64,000 nucleotides of DNA from Mucilaginibacter_A sp964236465 (GTDB taxonomy: Bacteria > Bacteroidota > Bacteroidia > Sphingobacteriales > Sphingobacteriaceae), in NCBI GenBank assembly GCA_964236465.1, contig CAXSBZ010000005.1, forward strand, positions 76,449 through 140,448, in the 5' to 3' direction. The notes under the pieces are model-generated. The model had not been told where the DNA came from, ran no database searches, and saw only the letters and a program-made list of their open reading frames with translations. Positions 53,751-61,729 of the stretch are shown piece after piece (the first letter of the stretch is position 1; every line of letters begins with the position of its first letter). The position numbers and the translations under genes are program-made.

Positions 53751-53778
53751 AAAAAAGCCTCCGCTTTGGGCGGAGGCC
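53751..53778 (-). terminator. Terminator between the two FKBP genes
   Basis: GCCTCCGC and GCGGAGGC form a GC-rich stem with a short loop; on the minus strand TTTTTT follows directly. It lies 16 bp past the second FKBP stop. Confidence 0.8.
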
Positions 53779-53793
53779 GAATGTTTTAATAAA

Positions 53794-54804
53794 TTATCTT
53801 GCTGCCGGATTGGTTGGCGGATGTGGCATTTGCATTGGCGGCATTGGTGGTTTCGGCGCATTTGGGTCCGGGTGGATGATGTTTTTCAGTTCCACATCGA
53901 AAACCAATGTAGAAAAAGGTGCAATCGGTCCATTACCTTGTTCGCCATAAGCCAATGAAGAAGGAATGATGAAAGTGGCCTTTTCGCCTTTGTTCAGCAA
54001 CAGCAAACCTTCATCCCAACCCGGGATAACTGCTTTTACACCAACCGGAATCCGAATGGGTTCAAACTTGCGCATTTGCAACTGTGGCTTATCAAAAAAT
54101 GGTTTACCAGCTTTTTCTGCAACAGCCTTAATACTGGTATCAAAAATAGTCTCTTTACTATTTAACAATTTGCCGGTATAATCAATCACAGCTGTATCGC
54201 CAACAGCCAGTTTATCACCACTGCCAGCTTGCGTAATTACATAATTTAAACCGGATGGTGTTTGGATTGGTTTCAGGTTTTTATCAGCAATATATTTTTT
54301 GATTTTGATTGGTTCTGCTGCTCTGGCTTTATCGCCTTCTGCTTTAAAATACTGGCCGATTTTTTCTTGGAAAGCTTTATCGTCCAGCTTTCCTTTAGCC
54401 AAAACCTTTTCAATTTTGATGGTATAGTTTAAGTATTTCCCGGAAAAACCCGGAGGTTTCGAAGGTTGTTTGCTTTCCTTCATCATCGTATCCGCATTAA
54501 TTTTGATGATGGCACTGTCGCCTTCACTCAACTTCATTAAGGCAGCATACAAATCGCCTTTGTACATCGGTTTAGCAACCAGCAATTGCGAGGCACGGCC
54601 AATATCATAAGTATTGACAAGCTCTTTGCCACTATCTGTTTTGGCGATCACGTTTACGCTTATAAAATCACCGGTTTTGATGGTTTCACCGGGCGCATCT
54701 TTAATAATTTTGTACATCGTACCGCTATCGCTTTTTGTAAAGCCACCGTTGCAGCTGGCAAAAGCAAGGGCTGCAACTGTTAAAAAAAACAGGTTTTTCT
54801 TCAT
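53794..54804 (-). CDS. FKBP-type peptidyl-prolyl isomerase lipoprotein
   Basis: A 336-residue protein with a lipoprotein signal (lipobox FASC, Cys about 19). The C-terminal FKBP domain carries GDTAVIDYTGKLLNSKETIF, AVIPGWDEGLLLLNKGEKATF and PSSLAYGEQGNGPIAPFSTL, and the tail is proline/methionine-rich (NAPKPPMPPMQM). It is a paralogue of the adjacent gene with about the same layout, but membrane-anchored. Starts at ATG 54804, directly after nrnA on the same strand. Confidence 0.93.
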   Translation of the reverse strand: MKKNLFFLTVAALAFASCNGGFTKSDSGTMYKIIKDAPGETIKTGDFISVNVIAKTDSGKELVNTYDIGRASQLLVAKPMYKGDLYAALMKLSEGDSAIIKINADTMMKESKQPSKPPGFSGKYLNYTIKIEKVLAKGKLDDKAFQEKIGQYFKAEGDKARAAEPIKIKKYIADKNLKPIQTPSGLNYVITQAGSGDKLAVGDTAVIDYTGKLLNSKETIFDTSIKAVAEKAGKPFFDKPQLQMRKFEPIRIPVGVKAVIPGWDEGLLLLNKGEKATFIIPSSLAYGEQGNGPIAPFSTLVFDVELKNIIHPDPNAPKPPMPPMQMPHPPTNPAAR

Positions 54805-54806
54805 TT

Positions 54807-55817
54807 TTATTGTGTTAAAAGATTTTTGTATTCGGGTAATAAACTTTTAAATTGATGGACAACTTGCTCCAGCGTATCTTCTGATTGGCCGCCAGCCGCA
54901 TTGCGATGGCCACCGCCATGAAAATGATTTTTGCAAATCTCATTCGCCGGGAAAGTGCCGGATGACCGCAGCGAAAGTTTCACTTTATCCGTCCGCTCAA
55001 TGATAAAGGCTGCCAAACGGATGTTATCAATCGACAGCGCATAATTCACCACGCCTTCCGTATCGCCGGTAGTGCTGTCAAATTGCTTTAATTCTTCTTG
55101 GCTAACGGTAATTAAGGCTGTATTATATTCATGCAAAACCTCCAGCTTGTTGCTCAGGCAATAACCCAAAAAACGCAAGCGGTTTTCGCTCGCATGATCG
55201 TAAACCAATTGATGGATAGCAGCGTTATCAGCACCCAGATCGATCAGTTCGGCCGTAATGCGGTGCACATTTGCTGTGGTGGTGGGGAAACGAAACGAGC
55301 CGGAATCTGTCATGATACCTGTGTACAAGCAAGTGGCCACGTCTGCATCAATGCTGTTTTTATCGCCTAAAAATTGGGCTATAAACTCATAAACCAATTG
55401 CGCTGCCGAACATGCTTGTGTATTCCAAAGTCGGAAATCATCAAAATCCTCCGGATCGAGGTGATGATCGATCATGATCTTTTTAGCAGAGGAAACCCGC
55501 ACTAATTCACCTAAATCATTGATCCTTGAAAGCGCGTTGAAATCCAGACAAAAAATCAAGTCTGCGTTTGCAACCAAACTTGCAGCTAGCTCTTTCTTTT
55601 CTGTATAAATGATGACTTCGGAATTTCCGGGTATCCAGGCCAAAAAATTAGGATAATCTGTTGGCGTAACTACCTGAACGTGATGCTGTTTTTGTTTGAG
55701 ATAATGCCACAAACCCAGCGAAGAACCCAGCGCATCACCATCTGGTTTATGGTGCGTGGTAATCACAATATTTTTAGGTTGGGCCAGGATTTCCTTCAGC
55801 TCAGCAAGGTTCAACAT
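54807..55817 (-). CDS. nrnA: DHH-family phosphoesterase, NrnA type
   Basis: A 336-residue protein that degrades nanoRNA and dephosphorylates pAp. DHH-domain motifs: ITTHHKPDGDALGSSLG at about 19-35, LIFCLDFN at about 88, MIDHHLDPEDF at about 115, and the DHHA1 motif GGGHRNAAGG at about 303. Residues AQFLGDKNSIDAD at about 147-159, in a loop that varies in the family, include an extended dispersed-motif copy (55376-55351) identical over 26 bp to the one in asnB. A one-mismatch copy lies at 55683-55694. Confidence 0.94.
   Translation of the reverse strand: MLNLAELKEILAQPKNIVITTHHKPDGDALGSSLGLWHYLKQKQHHVQVVTPTDYPNFLAWIPGNSEVIIYTEKKELAASLVANADLIFCLDFNALSRINDLGELVRVSSAKKIMIDHHLDPEDFDDFRLWNTQACSAAQLVYEFIAQFLGDKNSIDADVATCLYTGIMTDSGSFRFPTTTANVHRITAELIDLGADNAAIHQLVYDHASENRLRFLGYCLSNKLEVLHEYNTALITVSQEELKQFDSTTGDTEGVVNYALSIDNIRLAAFIIERTDKVKLSLRSSGTFPANEICKNHFHGGGHRNAAGGQSEDTLEQVVHQFKSLLPEYKNLLTQ
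55351..55376 (-). repeat. Extended dispersed motif inside nrnA, identical to the asnB copy
   Basis: Minus strand reads CAATTTTTAGG then CGATAAAAACAGCAT, the same 26 bases as 14541-14566, again encoding QFLGDKNSI. Confidence 0.85.
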
Positions 55818-55884
55818 GTACTATTTTAAAACGGAATGCAAAGCTAAATAAATAAATGAATTACAGGTTCTATAATTAAACTTG

Positions 55885-55914
55885 TTTGGTTTCCTGCCGA
55901 AAAACCTACTTTTG
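55885..55914 (+). promoter_or_regulatory. Bacteroidota-type promoter of ndk
   Basis: TTTG at 55885-55888 and TACTTTTG at 55907-55914 are separated by 18 bp and match the Bacteroidota housekeeping consensus TTTG/TTG and TAnnTTTG. Transcription would start near 55920, about 17 bp before the ATG at 55937. Confidence 0.75.
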
Positions 55915-55936
55915 CCACAATTTACAAATCAACCTT

Positions 55937-56356
55937 ATGGAAACTAACAAAACTTTTACCATGATCAAGCCGGATGCTGTTGTCAATCAGCACATTGGGG
56001 CTATTTTAAATAAAATTACCCAGTCCGGTTTCAAAATCGTGGCTTTAAAATATACTTCCTTGTCAGCAGAACTGGCTGGCAAATTTTACGAAGTTCATGC
56101 TGAGCGTCCGTTTTATAAAGATCTGGTTGGATTCATGTCTTCCGGGCCGATTGTAGCCGCAATCCTGGAAAAAGACGATGCCGTGGCTGCCTTTCGCAAA
56201 CTGATCGGTGCCACCAATCCGGCACAAGCTGAAGAAGGTACAATCCGTAAAGAATTTGCAGAATCCATCGAAAAAAATGCCGTCCATGGTTCTGATTCTG
56301 ATGAAAATGCCCAAATTGAAGGCAACTTCTTTTTCTCTGCTTTCGAAAGATTTTAA
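55937..56356 (+). CDS. ndk: Nucleoside diphosphate kinase
   Basis: A 139-residue protein from ATG 55937 (METNKTFTMIKPDAV); the longer frame upstream covers the promoter and is not coding. It moves gamma-phosphates between nucleoside di- and triphosphates through a histidine intermediate. Signatures: TFTMIKPDAV at the N terminus, ERPFYKDLVGFMSSGP at about 56-71, and the catalytic His in NAVHGSDSDENAQIE at about 113-127. Normal length. It has its own promoter and convergent terminator. Confidence 0.96.
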   Translation: METNKTFTMIKPDAVVNQHIGAILNKITQSGFKIVALKYTSLSAELAGKFYEVHAERPFYKDLVGFMSSGPIVAAILEKDDAVAAFRKLIGATNPAQAEEGTIRKEFAESIEKNAVHGSDSDENAQIEGNFFFSAFERF

Positions 56357-56361
56357 GTAGG

Positions 56362-56438
56362 TAAAAACAGCATCAGATCAATTGTAAAAAGCATCTGCCT
56401 AATTCCTGATTTTAAGATTTTATGCAGATGCTTCTTTT
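56362..56438. repeat. Convergent terminator made of two dispersed motifs and an inner palindrome
   Basis: TAAAAACAGCAT (56362-56373, AC form) and ATGCTTCTTTTA (56427-56438, GA form) face each other, flanked by TAGG and CCTA. Between them AAAAAGCATCTGC and GCAGATGC pair again. It sits between the converging ndk and M23 peptidase genes and should stop both. Confidence 0.8.
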
Positions 56439-56451
56439 ATCTACCTAAATT

Positions 56452-57774
56452 TTACTTCCGCAGCCAGCCCGTTTCCGTTCCGTCTTCTACCAAATAAAAA
56501 CCTTCAAAACCGGCCAGAATATTCACCGGTTTCCCGGCTGCCAGAATCAGTTTTTTGGGCGATAATATATCCGGCTGATTATAAAGCGGTTGCTGCATTT
56601 TTAACGTCAGTTTTCGTAAAGGTTTATTCGCTGCATTAACGGCTTTACTATTCAAAAAACCGGTTTGGCCGTTTGGCAAGGTTACTTTATAATAATTGCC
56701 GGCCGCAGCATCCACAAGCAAAGCCGTTCCTTCGGGCAATGCTTCTTTTACCATACTTTTTTCGGAGGGTGATCCGTAAAGTTTTGTATTTTTATTTCCC
56801 GTCCGCATGGTTGCGTTTAGGTTTTTGAGTGAAGCCAGAACTGGTTCTGCTTTTTTGGTTATCGGTGCCACAAATGTCAGTGGGTTTACAGCTCCTCCAT
56901 TCGTATAAATTCCGAAATGCAAATGCGAAGGTGTAGTTCGTGCATTGCCGGTATTGCCCACCAAACCAACCGTATCGCCGATGGAAACATGCTGGCCGTT
57001 GTGCACCAACTGTGAATCCAGGTGTGCATAATAAAGTGTATAATCGGCATCATCCGGATGGAGAAAAACCACTTTTCCGCCCAACTTATTTTCACCGGGC
57101 TGCGCAATTCCGTTGGCAGCAGCCAAAGCCGGCGTTCCTTTTTTGGCGAAAATATCAATGCCTTCATGCTTGCGGATTCCGGCATCCCGATCGGCTCCAT
57201 AAAAACTGCCGATATTGGGTTTGCCGGATGCTGCCACCGGAAACGACAATGCCGGGCCGGATTGTATCGTCAGCGTATATTCGCCGCTGCGCAACAATTC
57301 GGGCTGCAAACGAAGCAGGTAAGTTCCGGTTTGTTTTACTTCAACAATCAGAGGTTTGCCGGTGGTATCTGCGGAAGCCAGCACACGGTTTAAGTTGGTT
57401 TGCTGCCAAACATCTACAAAAACATTAAAATTTTGTACAGGGTTTTTACTGAGGCTGATATACAGCTTCTCTCCTCTTTTAGCTTCAAACTGAAACGCAG
57501 CTGCCTGGATTCTCTCCGCAGCAAAAAAACCGGTTTCTTTATACGGAATGCTGATATGCAAAGCTTTACCTAAACTTTGATCGGCCGTTTGCAGCCAACT
57601 GCTGCCCATGGCGGTTTGTTGCAATCCGGCAGTTTTTAAGCGGTTGCTATAAGTTTCATGCGGAGACATTTTTTTGAACAAACCAGCCGGCCCAATGCTG
57701 TTACACGAAAAAAGTATCGATAAAAGAAGCATCCAAATTGTAAGTTTTAATTTGGGTTGATTAATGAAGTTCAT
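56452..57774 (-). CDS. M23-family peptidase lipoprotein with SH3 domain
   Basis: A 440-residue protein with a lipoprotein signal (LFSC, Cys about 24). After an N-terminal beta-sandwich region, the LytM/M23 domain lies at about 195-300: RKHEGIDIFAKKGTPALAAA, VVFLHPDDADYTLYYAHLDS and NARTTPSHLHFGIYTNGG, with zinc ligands in HEGID, and HLHF. An SH3-type region follows (KLYGSPSEKSMVKEALPEGT). It should cut peptidoglycan cross-links or regulate others that do. Dispersed-motif copies at 56739-56750 (VKEAL) and 57721-57732 (MLLLS of the signal peptide). Confidence 0.92.
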   Translation of the reverse strand: MNFINQPKLKLTIWMLLLSILFSCNSIGPAGLFKKMSPHETYSNRLKTAGLQQTAMGSSWLQTADQSLGKALHISIPYKETGFFAAERIQAAAFQFEAKRGEKLYISLSKNPVQNFNVFVDVWQQTNLNRVLASADTTGKPLIVEVKQTGTYLLRLQPELLRSGEYTLTIQSGPALSFPVAASGKPNIGSFYGADRDAGIRKHEGIDIFAKKGTPALAAANGIAQPGENKLGGKVVFLHPDDADYTLYYAHLDSQLVHNGQHVSIGDTVGLVGNTGNARTTPSHLHFGIYTNGGAVNPLTFVAPITKKAEPVLASLKNLNATMRTGNKNTKLYGSPSEKSMVKEALPEGTALLVDAAAGNYYKVTLPNGQTGFLNSKAVNAANKPLRKLTLKMQQPLYNQPDILSPKKLILAAGKPVNILAGFEGFYLVEDGTETGWLRK

Positions 57775-57848
57775 AAATAGAAATAGTATCTGATTTTAAC
57801 TTTTCAAACTGGTGAATGTTTGTCCGTTTTCTTCTGGATTGTTTTGTT

Positions 57849-57929
57849 ATTTCGACCGAAGGGAGAAATCCTCCTTCAACTAAACAAGTAACTTTCACTT
57901 TGATGAAGATTTCTCCCTTCGGTCGAAAT
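57849..57929. repeat. REP-like element with 22-bp perfect inverted repeats, third family
   Basis: ATTTCGACCGAAGGGAGAAA at 57849 and, at 57908-57929, its exact complement over 22 bp, with a 37-bp centre. I recall CGACCGAAGGGAGAAATC as a dispersed intergenic palindrome in many Bacteroidota. A degraded relative (GAGATTTCTCCCTTTTGTCA) begins near 63070. Confidence 0.85.
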
Positions 57930-58011
57930 GACAATACGTTTTAATGACAATACGCTTTACAATCAGGGAGAACTTCTCTTTCTGCCTGAAATCATCACAA
58001 AAAAACATCGA

Positions 58012-58023
58012 TAAAAGAAGCAT
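58012..58023 (+). repeat. Dispersed motif, GA form
   Basis: TAAAAGAAGCAT preceded by ACATCGA in the divergent gap upstream of the first TldD gene. Exact copy. Confidence 0.85.
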
Positions 58024-58122
58024 TAAGAATAACAAACTATCAACCAAAAAATTTTCCTACAGTTAAAATTATTAAGCTGATTTTTTTATATTTAGGCTCT
58101 GACTAATCATAATTTTAAGAGT

Positions 58123-59757
58123 TTGAAACGTAAAGATTTTATCTACTTAGCAGGAATTGGTTTCAGTGCCGCCGCCCTGTCCAACATTCCGGCTTTTGGA
58201 AAATCCATCCCATTGGAAGCCGGTTATACAACAGTTGATACGGCGATCAAAAAAAAACTGGCCGATGTGGCTTTAAACGCTGCCCGCTCCAAAGGTGCTA
58301 CTTATACTGATGTTCGGATTGGCCGCTATCTCCGCCAGTCCATTATCACCCGTGAAAACCGCGTGCAAAACATCACCAATACAGAATCTTACGGCCTGGG
58401 CATCCGGGTGATTGCCAACGGTTGCTGGGGTTTTGCGGCAACAGATAAATTAGATAATGACAGCATTGCCAAAGCCACCGCACTGGCCGTCAGCATCGCC
58501 AAAGAAAATTCCAGACTGCTGACCGAACCGGTTCAGTTGGCACCGCAAAAAGGTTATGGCGAAGTGCGCTGGAAAACGCCTATTGAGAAAAATGCTTTTG
58601 AAGTGCCGATTAAAGAAAAGGCCGACCTGCTGCTTTCTGTCAATGCAGCGGCCCTAAAAGCGGGAGCCAATTTTATCAACAATTCTTTGTTTTTGGTGAA
58701 TGAGCAGAAATATTTTGCTTCTACGGATGGTTCTTATATCGATCAGGATGTGCACCGTATCTGGCCAACATTTACCATCACCAAAATAGATGCGAAATCC
58801 GGAAAATTCCAAACCCGAAACGCGTTGAGCGCACCAATGGGCATGGGCTACGAATATTTGATCCCGAAGGAAGAAGAAAAAATAAATGGTGTGATCACGT
58901 TGTACAAAAAACGGTATGATATGCTGGAAGATGCACAAACGGCAGTTAAAAACCTGGACGAGAAGCTGTTGGTGAAATCCATAGAACCCGGAAAATATGA
59001 TCTGGTGCTTGATCCGACCAATCTTTTCCTCACCATCCACGAATCTGTTGGCCACCCGACCGAGCTGGACCGCGTGCTGGGTTATGAAGCCAATTTTGCC
59101 GGAACCAGCTTTTTAACCCTGGATAAATGGGAAGCGAAAAACTTCAATTTCGGCAGTCCGCAGGTAAATATTGTGGCTGATAAACTGCAAACCGGTTCGC
59201 TGGGCGCGGTGGGTTATGATGATGAAGGCGTAAAAACCAAGCAATGGAATTTGATTGATAAAGGCATTTTGGTGAATTACCAAACCATCCGCGATCAGGC
59301 GCATATTTTGGGCTTGAAAGAATCGCAGGGTTGTTGTTATGCCGATAGTTGGGACAGTGTGCAGTTTCAGCGGATGCCAAATGTTTCGCTGGAAGCCGGA
59401 AAATCTCCTTTAAAACCTGCGGATATGATCAAAAATATTAAAAAAGGCTTGTATATGTTTGGCCGAAATTCCTATTCTATTGATCAGCAGCGATATAACT
59501 TCCAGTTTAGCAGTCAGCTTTGTTACGAAATTAAAGACGGCAAAATTGCGGGTTTGGTAAACGATGCGGCTTATCAATCCAACACGCGTGAATTTTGGAA
59601 TTCATGTACTCAAGTTTGTGATGCGCAGGATTATCGTTTGGGCGGTTCTTTTTTTGATGGAAAAGGGCAGCCGCAACAGGTGAGTGCCGTTTCGCATGGT
59701 TGCGCCACAGCAAGATTTAATGGGGTGAATGTGATCAATACGGCACGGAAAATTTGA
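58123..59757 (+). CDS. TldD-family metallopeptidase with export signal (copy 1)
   Basis: A 544-residue protein from TTG 58123. The N terminus KRKDFIYLAGIGFSAAAL with AFGK after it looks like a Tat-type or Sec export signal. The TldD domain follows: SKGATYTDVRIGRYLRQSI at about 53-71, SYGLGIRVIANGCWGFA, and the zinc site TIHESVGHPTELDRVLGYEA with HExxxH at about 305-310. TldD normally works with TldE in the cytoplasm to cut unfolded peptides; this exported form would act in the periplasm. It is a tandem paralogue of the next gene. Confidence 0.92.
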   Translation: MKRKDFIYLAGIGFSAAALSNIPAFGKSIPLEAGYTTVDTAIKKKLADVALNAARSKGATYTDVRIGRYLRQSIITRENRVQNITNTESYGLGIRVIANGCWGFAATDKLDNDSIAKATALAVSIAKENSRLLTEPVQLAPQKGYGEVRWKTPIEKNAFEVPIKEKADLLLSVNAAALKAGANFINNSLFLVNEQKYFASTDGSYIDQDVHRIWPTFTITKIDAKSGKFQTRNALSAPMGMGYEYLIPKEEEKINGVITLYKKRYDMLEDAQTAVKNLDEKLLVKSIEPGKYDLVLDPTNLFLTIHESVGHPTELDRVLGYEANFAGTSFLTLDKWEAKNFNFGSPQVNIVADKLQTGSLGAVGYDDEGVKTKQWNLIDKGILVNYQTIRDQAHILGLKESQGCCYADSWDSVQFQRMPNVSLEAGKSPLKPADMIKNIKKGLYMFGRNSYSIDQQRYNFQFSSQLCYEIKDGKIAGLVNDAAYQSNTREFWNSCTQVCDAQDYRLGGSFFDGKGQPQQVSAVSHGCATARFNGVNVINTARKI

Positions 59758-59867
59758 TCAGAATTAACAGGATTTAAGAATTAAACAGAATGCTTTTTTT
59801 ATCTATCGAATAATTAACCAAACGAGTTATATTTCGCCTAAATTTCTTCAACTTTCCCTATAACATC

Positions 59868-59879
59868 ATGCTGTTTTTA
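59868..59879 (-). repeat. Dispersed motif, AC form, between the two TldD genes
   Basis: ATGCTGTTTTTA followed by TCAACT. A one-mismatch copy (ATGCTTTTTTTA) lies at 59790-59801 in the same 173-bp gap. Confidence 0.85.
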
Positions 59880-59930
59880 TCAACTAAAAATCAACAAAAA
59901 AACATAAACTTCAACCTAAATTAAAACCAA

Positions 59931-61565
59931 TTGAAAAGACGAGATTTTATTTACCTCACGGGCCTGGGCGTTGGTGCGTCGATGCTCAGCAGTATCCCGG
60001 TTTTGGGGAAACCGGTGCCGCTTGAAACAGCTTTAAACCCGGTGGACGTGGCCCTGAAAAAGCGCATGGCCGATGTGGCACTCAATGCCGCGCGTTCCAA
60101 AGGTGCCACTTATACCGATGTACGCATTGGCCGTTATCTCAACCAATATGTGATTACGCGGGAAGATAAAGTGCAGAATATCGTCAACACAGAATCTTAC
60201 GGCATGGGCATCCGGGTGATTGCCAACGGCAGCTGGGGTTTTGCCGCTACCGATAAATTGGACAATGACGGCATTGCCAAAGCCGCCGAACTGGCCGTAC
60301 AAATCGCCAAAGAAAATTCGAGGCTGCTGATGGAACCTGTTCAATTAGCTCCGCAAAAAGGTTATGGTGAAGTGAGCTGGAAAACGCCTATCGAGAAAAA
60401 TGCTTTTGAAGTGCCGATCAAAGAAAAGGCAGATTTGCTACTCAATGTAAATGCTGCGGCTATGAAAAGCGGTGCCAACTACGTAAACTCCATGTTATTT
60501 TTAGTGAATGAACAGAAATATTTTGCTTCTACCGATGGTTCCTATATTGATCAGGATGTGCACCGCATCTGGCCTACTTTCAGCGTAACAAAAATTGATG
60601 CAAAATCCGGTAAATTTGAAACCAGGGATTCTTTAGGATCACCTCGCGGGATGGGTTATGAATATTTATTGCCACGGGAATCAGACAAAATCCATAGCGT
60701 AACTACTTTATATAAAGACCGTTATGATATGTTGGAAGATGCCGGGCTGGCGGCCACACAGGCCGGGCAAAAACATCAGGCAAAAACAGTAGAGGCCGGA
60801 AAGTATGACCTGGTGCTCGATCCAACCAATCTATATTTAACCATCCACGAATCTACCGGCCACCCAAGTGAGCTGGACCGTGTGCTGGGTTATGAAGCCA
60901 ATTTTGCCGGAACCAGTTTTTTAACATTGGATAAATGGCAATCCAAAAAATTTAATTACGGCAGCAAGCTGGTCAATATTGTGGCTGATAAAACCCAGGT
61001 TGGTTCTTTGGGTGCCGTTGGTTATGATGATGAAGGCGTAGGCACCAAAAAATGGAACATTGTAGAGAACGGAATATTGGTGAATTACCAGGCTATCCGC
61101 GATCAGGCGCATATTTTAGGCTTAAAAGAATCGCAGGGCTGCTGCTATTCGGATAGTTGGAGCGACGTGCAATTTCAGCGGATGCCAAACATTTCACTTC
61201 AACCCGGAAAAACGCCGCTGAGTCCGGCCGACATGATCAAAAATGTTGAAAAAGGGATTTATATTGTGGGCGATGGTTCTTATTCCATCGATCAGCAGCG
61301 GTATAATTTTCAGTTTAGCGGGCAGCTTTTTTACGAAATTAAAAACGGGAAAATTGCGGGTATGCTGAAAGATGTGGCCTACCAATCCAACACGCAGGAG
61401 TTCTGGAATTCGTGTACGGCTATTTGTGATGAACGCGATTACCGTTTGGGCGGAACTTTTTTTGACGGAAAAGGCCAGCCAACACAAAGCAGTGCCGTTT
61501 CACACGGATCTTCTACCACGCGTTTTAACGGGATTAATGTTTTAAATACAGCACGGAAAATATGA
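59931..61565 (+). CDS. TldD-family metallopeptidase with twin-arginine signal (copy 2)
   Basis: A 544-residue protein from TTG 59931, the same length as copy 1 and similar throughout. KRRDFIYLTGLGVGASML is a clear twin-arginine signal. The zinc site is TIHESTGHPSELDRVLGYEA at about 305-325. SSDSW-type and DQQRYNFQFSGQL stretches match the C-terminal TldD fold. The duplication is recent on a family scale but has diverged at many positions, so two substrates or a hetero-oligomer are possible. Confidence 0.92.
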   Translation: MKRRDFIYLTGLGVGASMLSSIPVLGKPVPLETALNPVDVALKKRMADVALNAARSKGATYTDVRIGRYLNQYVITREDKVQNIVNTESYGMGIRVIANGSWGFAATDKLDNDGIAKAAELAVQIAKENSRLLMEPVQLAPQKGYGEVSWKTPIEKNAFEVPIKEKADLLLNVNAAAMKSGANYVNSMLFLVNEQKYFASTDGSYIDQDVHRIWPTFSVTKIDAKSGKFETRDSLGSPRGMGYEYLLPRESDKIHSVTTLYKDRYDMLEDAGLAATQAGQKHQAKTVEAGKYDLVLDPTNLYLTIHESTGHPSELDRVLGYEANFAGTSFLTLDKWQSKKFNYGSKLVNIVADKTQVGSLGAVGYDDEGVGTKKWNIVENGILVNYQAIRDQAHILGLKESQGCCYSDSWSDVQFQRMPNISLQPGKTPLSPADMIKNVEKGIYIVGDGSYSIDQQRYNFQFSGQLFYEIKNGKIAGMLKDVAYQSNTQEFWNSCTAICDERDYRLGGTFFDGKGQPTQSSAVSHGSSTTRFNGINVLNTARKI

Positions 61566-61729
61566 TTTGGATTTTTTGGATTTAGATGATTTTTGGATTT
61601 TACTTGTAAGCTTTCATTGGGATTTTACTTGCCAGCTTTCCACCTTTCAGGAATCCAAAAATCCCAGAATCCAAAAAATCCCAATTTAGACAATCTTGAT
61701 CAAATTCAGACAATCTCAATCCTAATCCT
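61566..61729. repeat. Intergenic imperfect inverted and direct repeats (GGATTT type)
   Basis: Repeated TTTGGATTT units on the left face AATCCAAAAATCCC units on the right, so the region can fold into a long imperfect hairpin. GATTTTACTTG followed by AGCTTTC occurs twice (about 61594 and 61620). Such GGATTT-rich repeats recur at 63100-63265. Confidence 0.6.

Larger units (their letters stand above)
57775..58122. other. 348-bp divergent gap with REP-like element and motif copy
   Basis: No gene is supported. It holds the 22-bp inverted-repeat element at 57849-57929 and an exact GA-form dispersed motif at 58012-58023 preceded by ACATCGA. GACAATACG is repeated twice at about 57930-57955. Confidence 0.75.
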
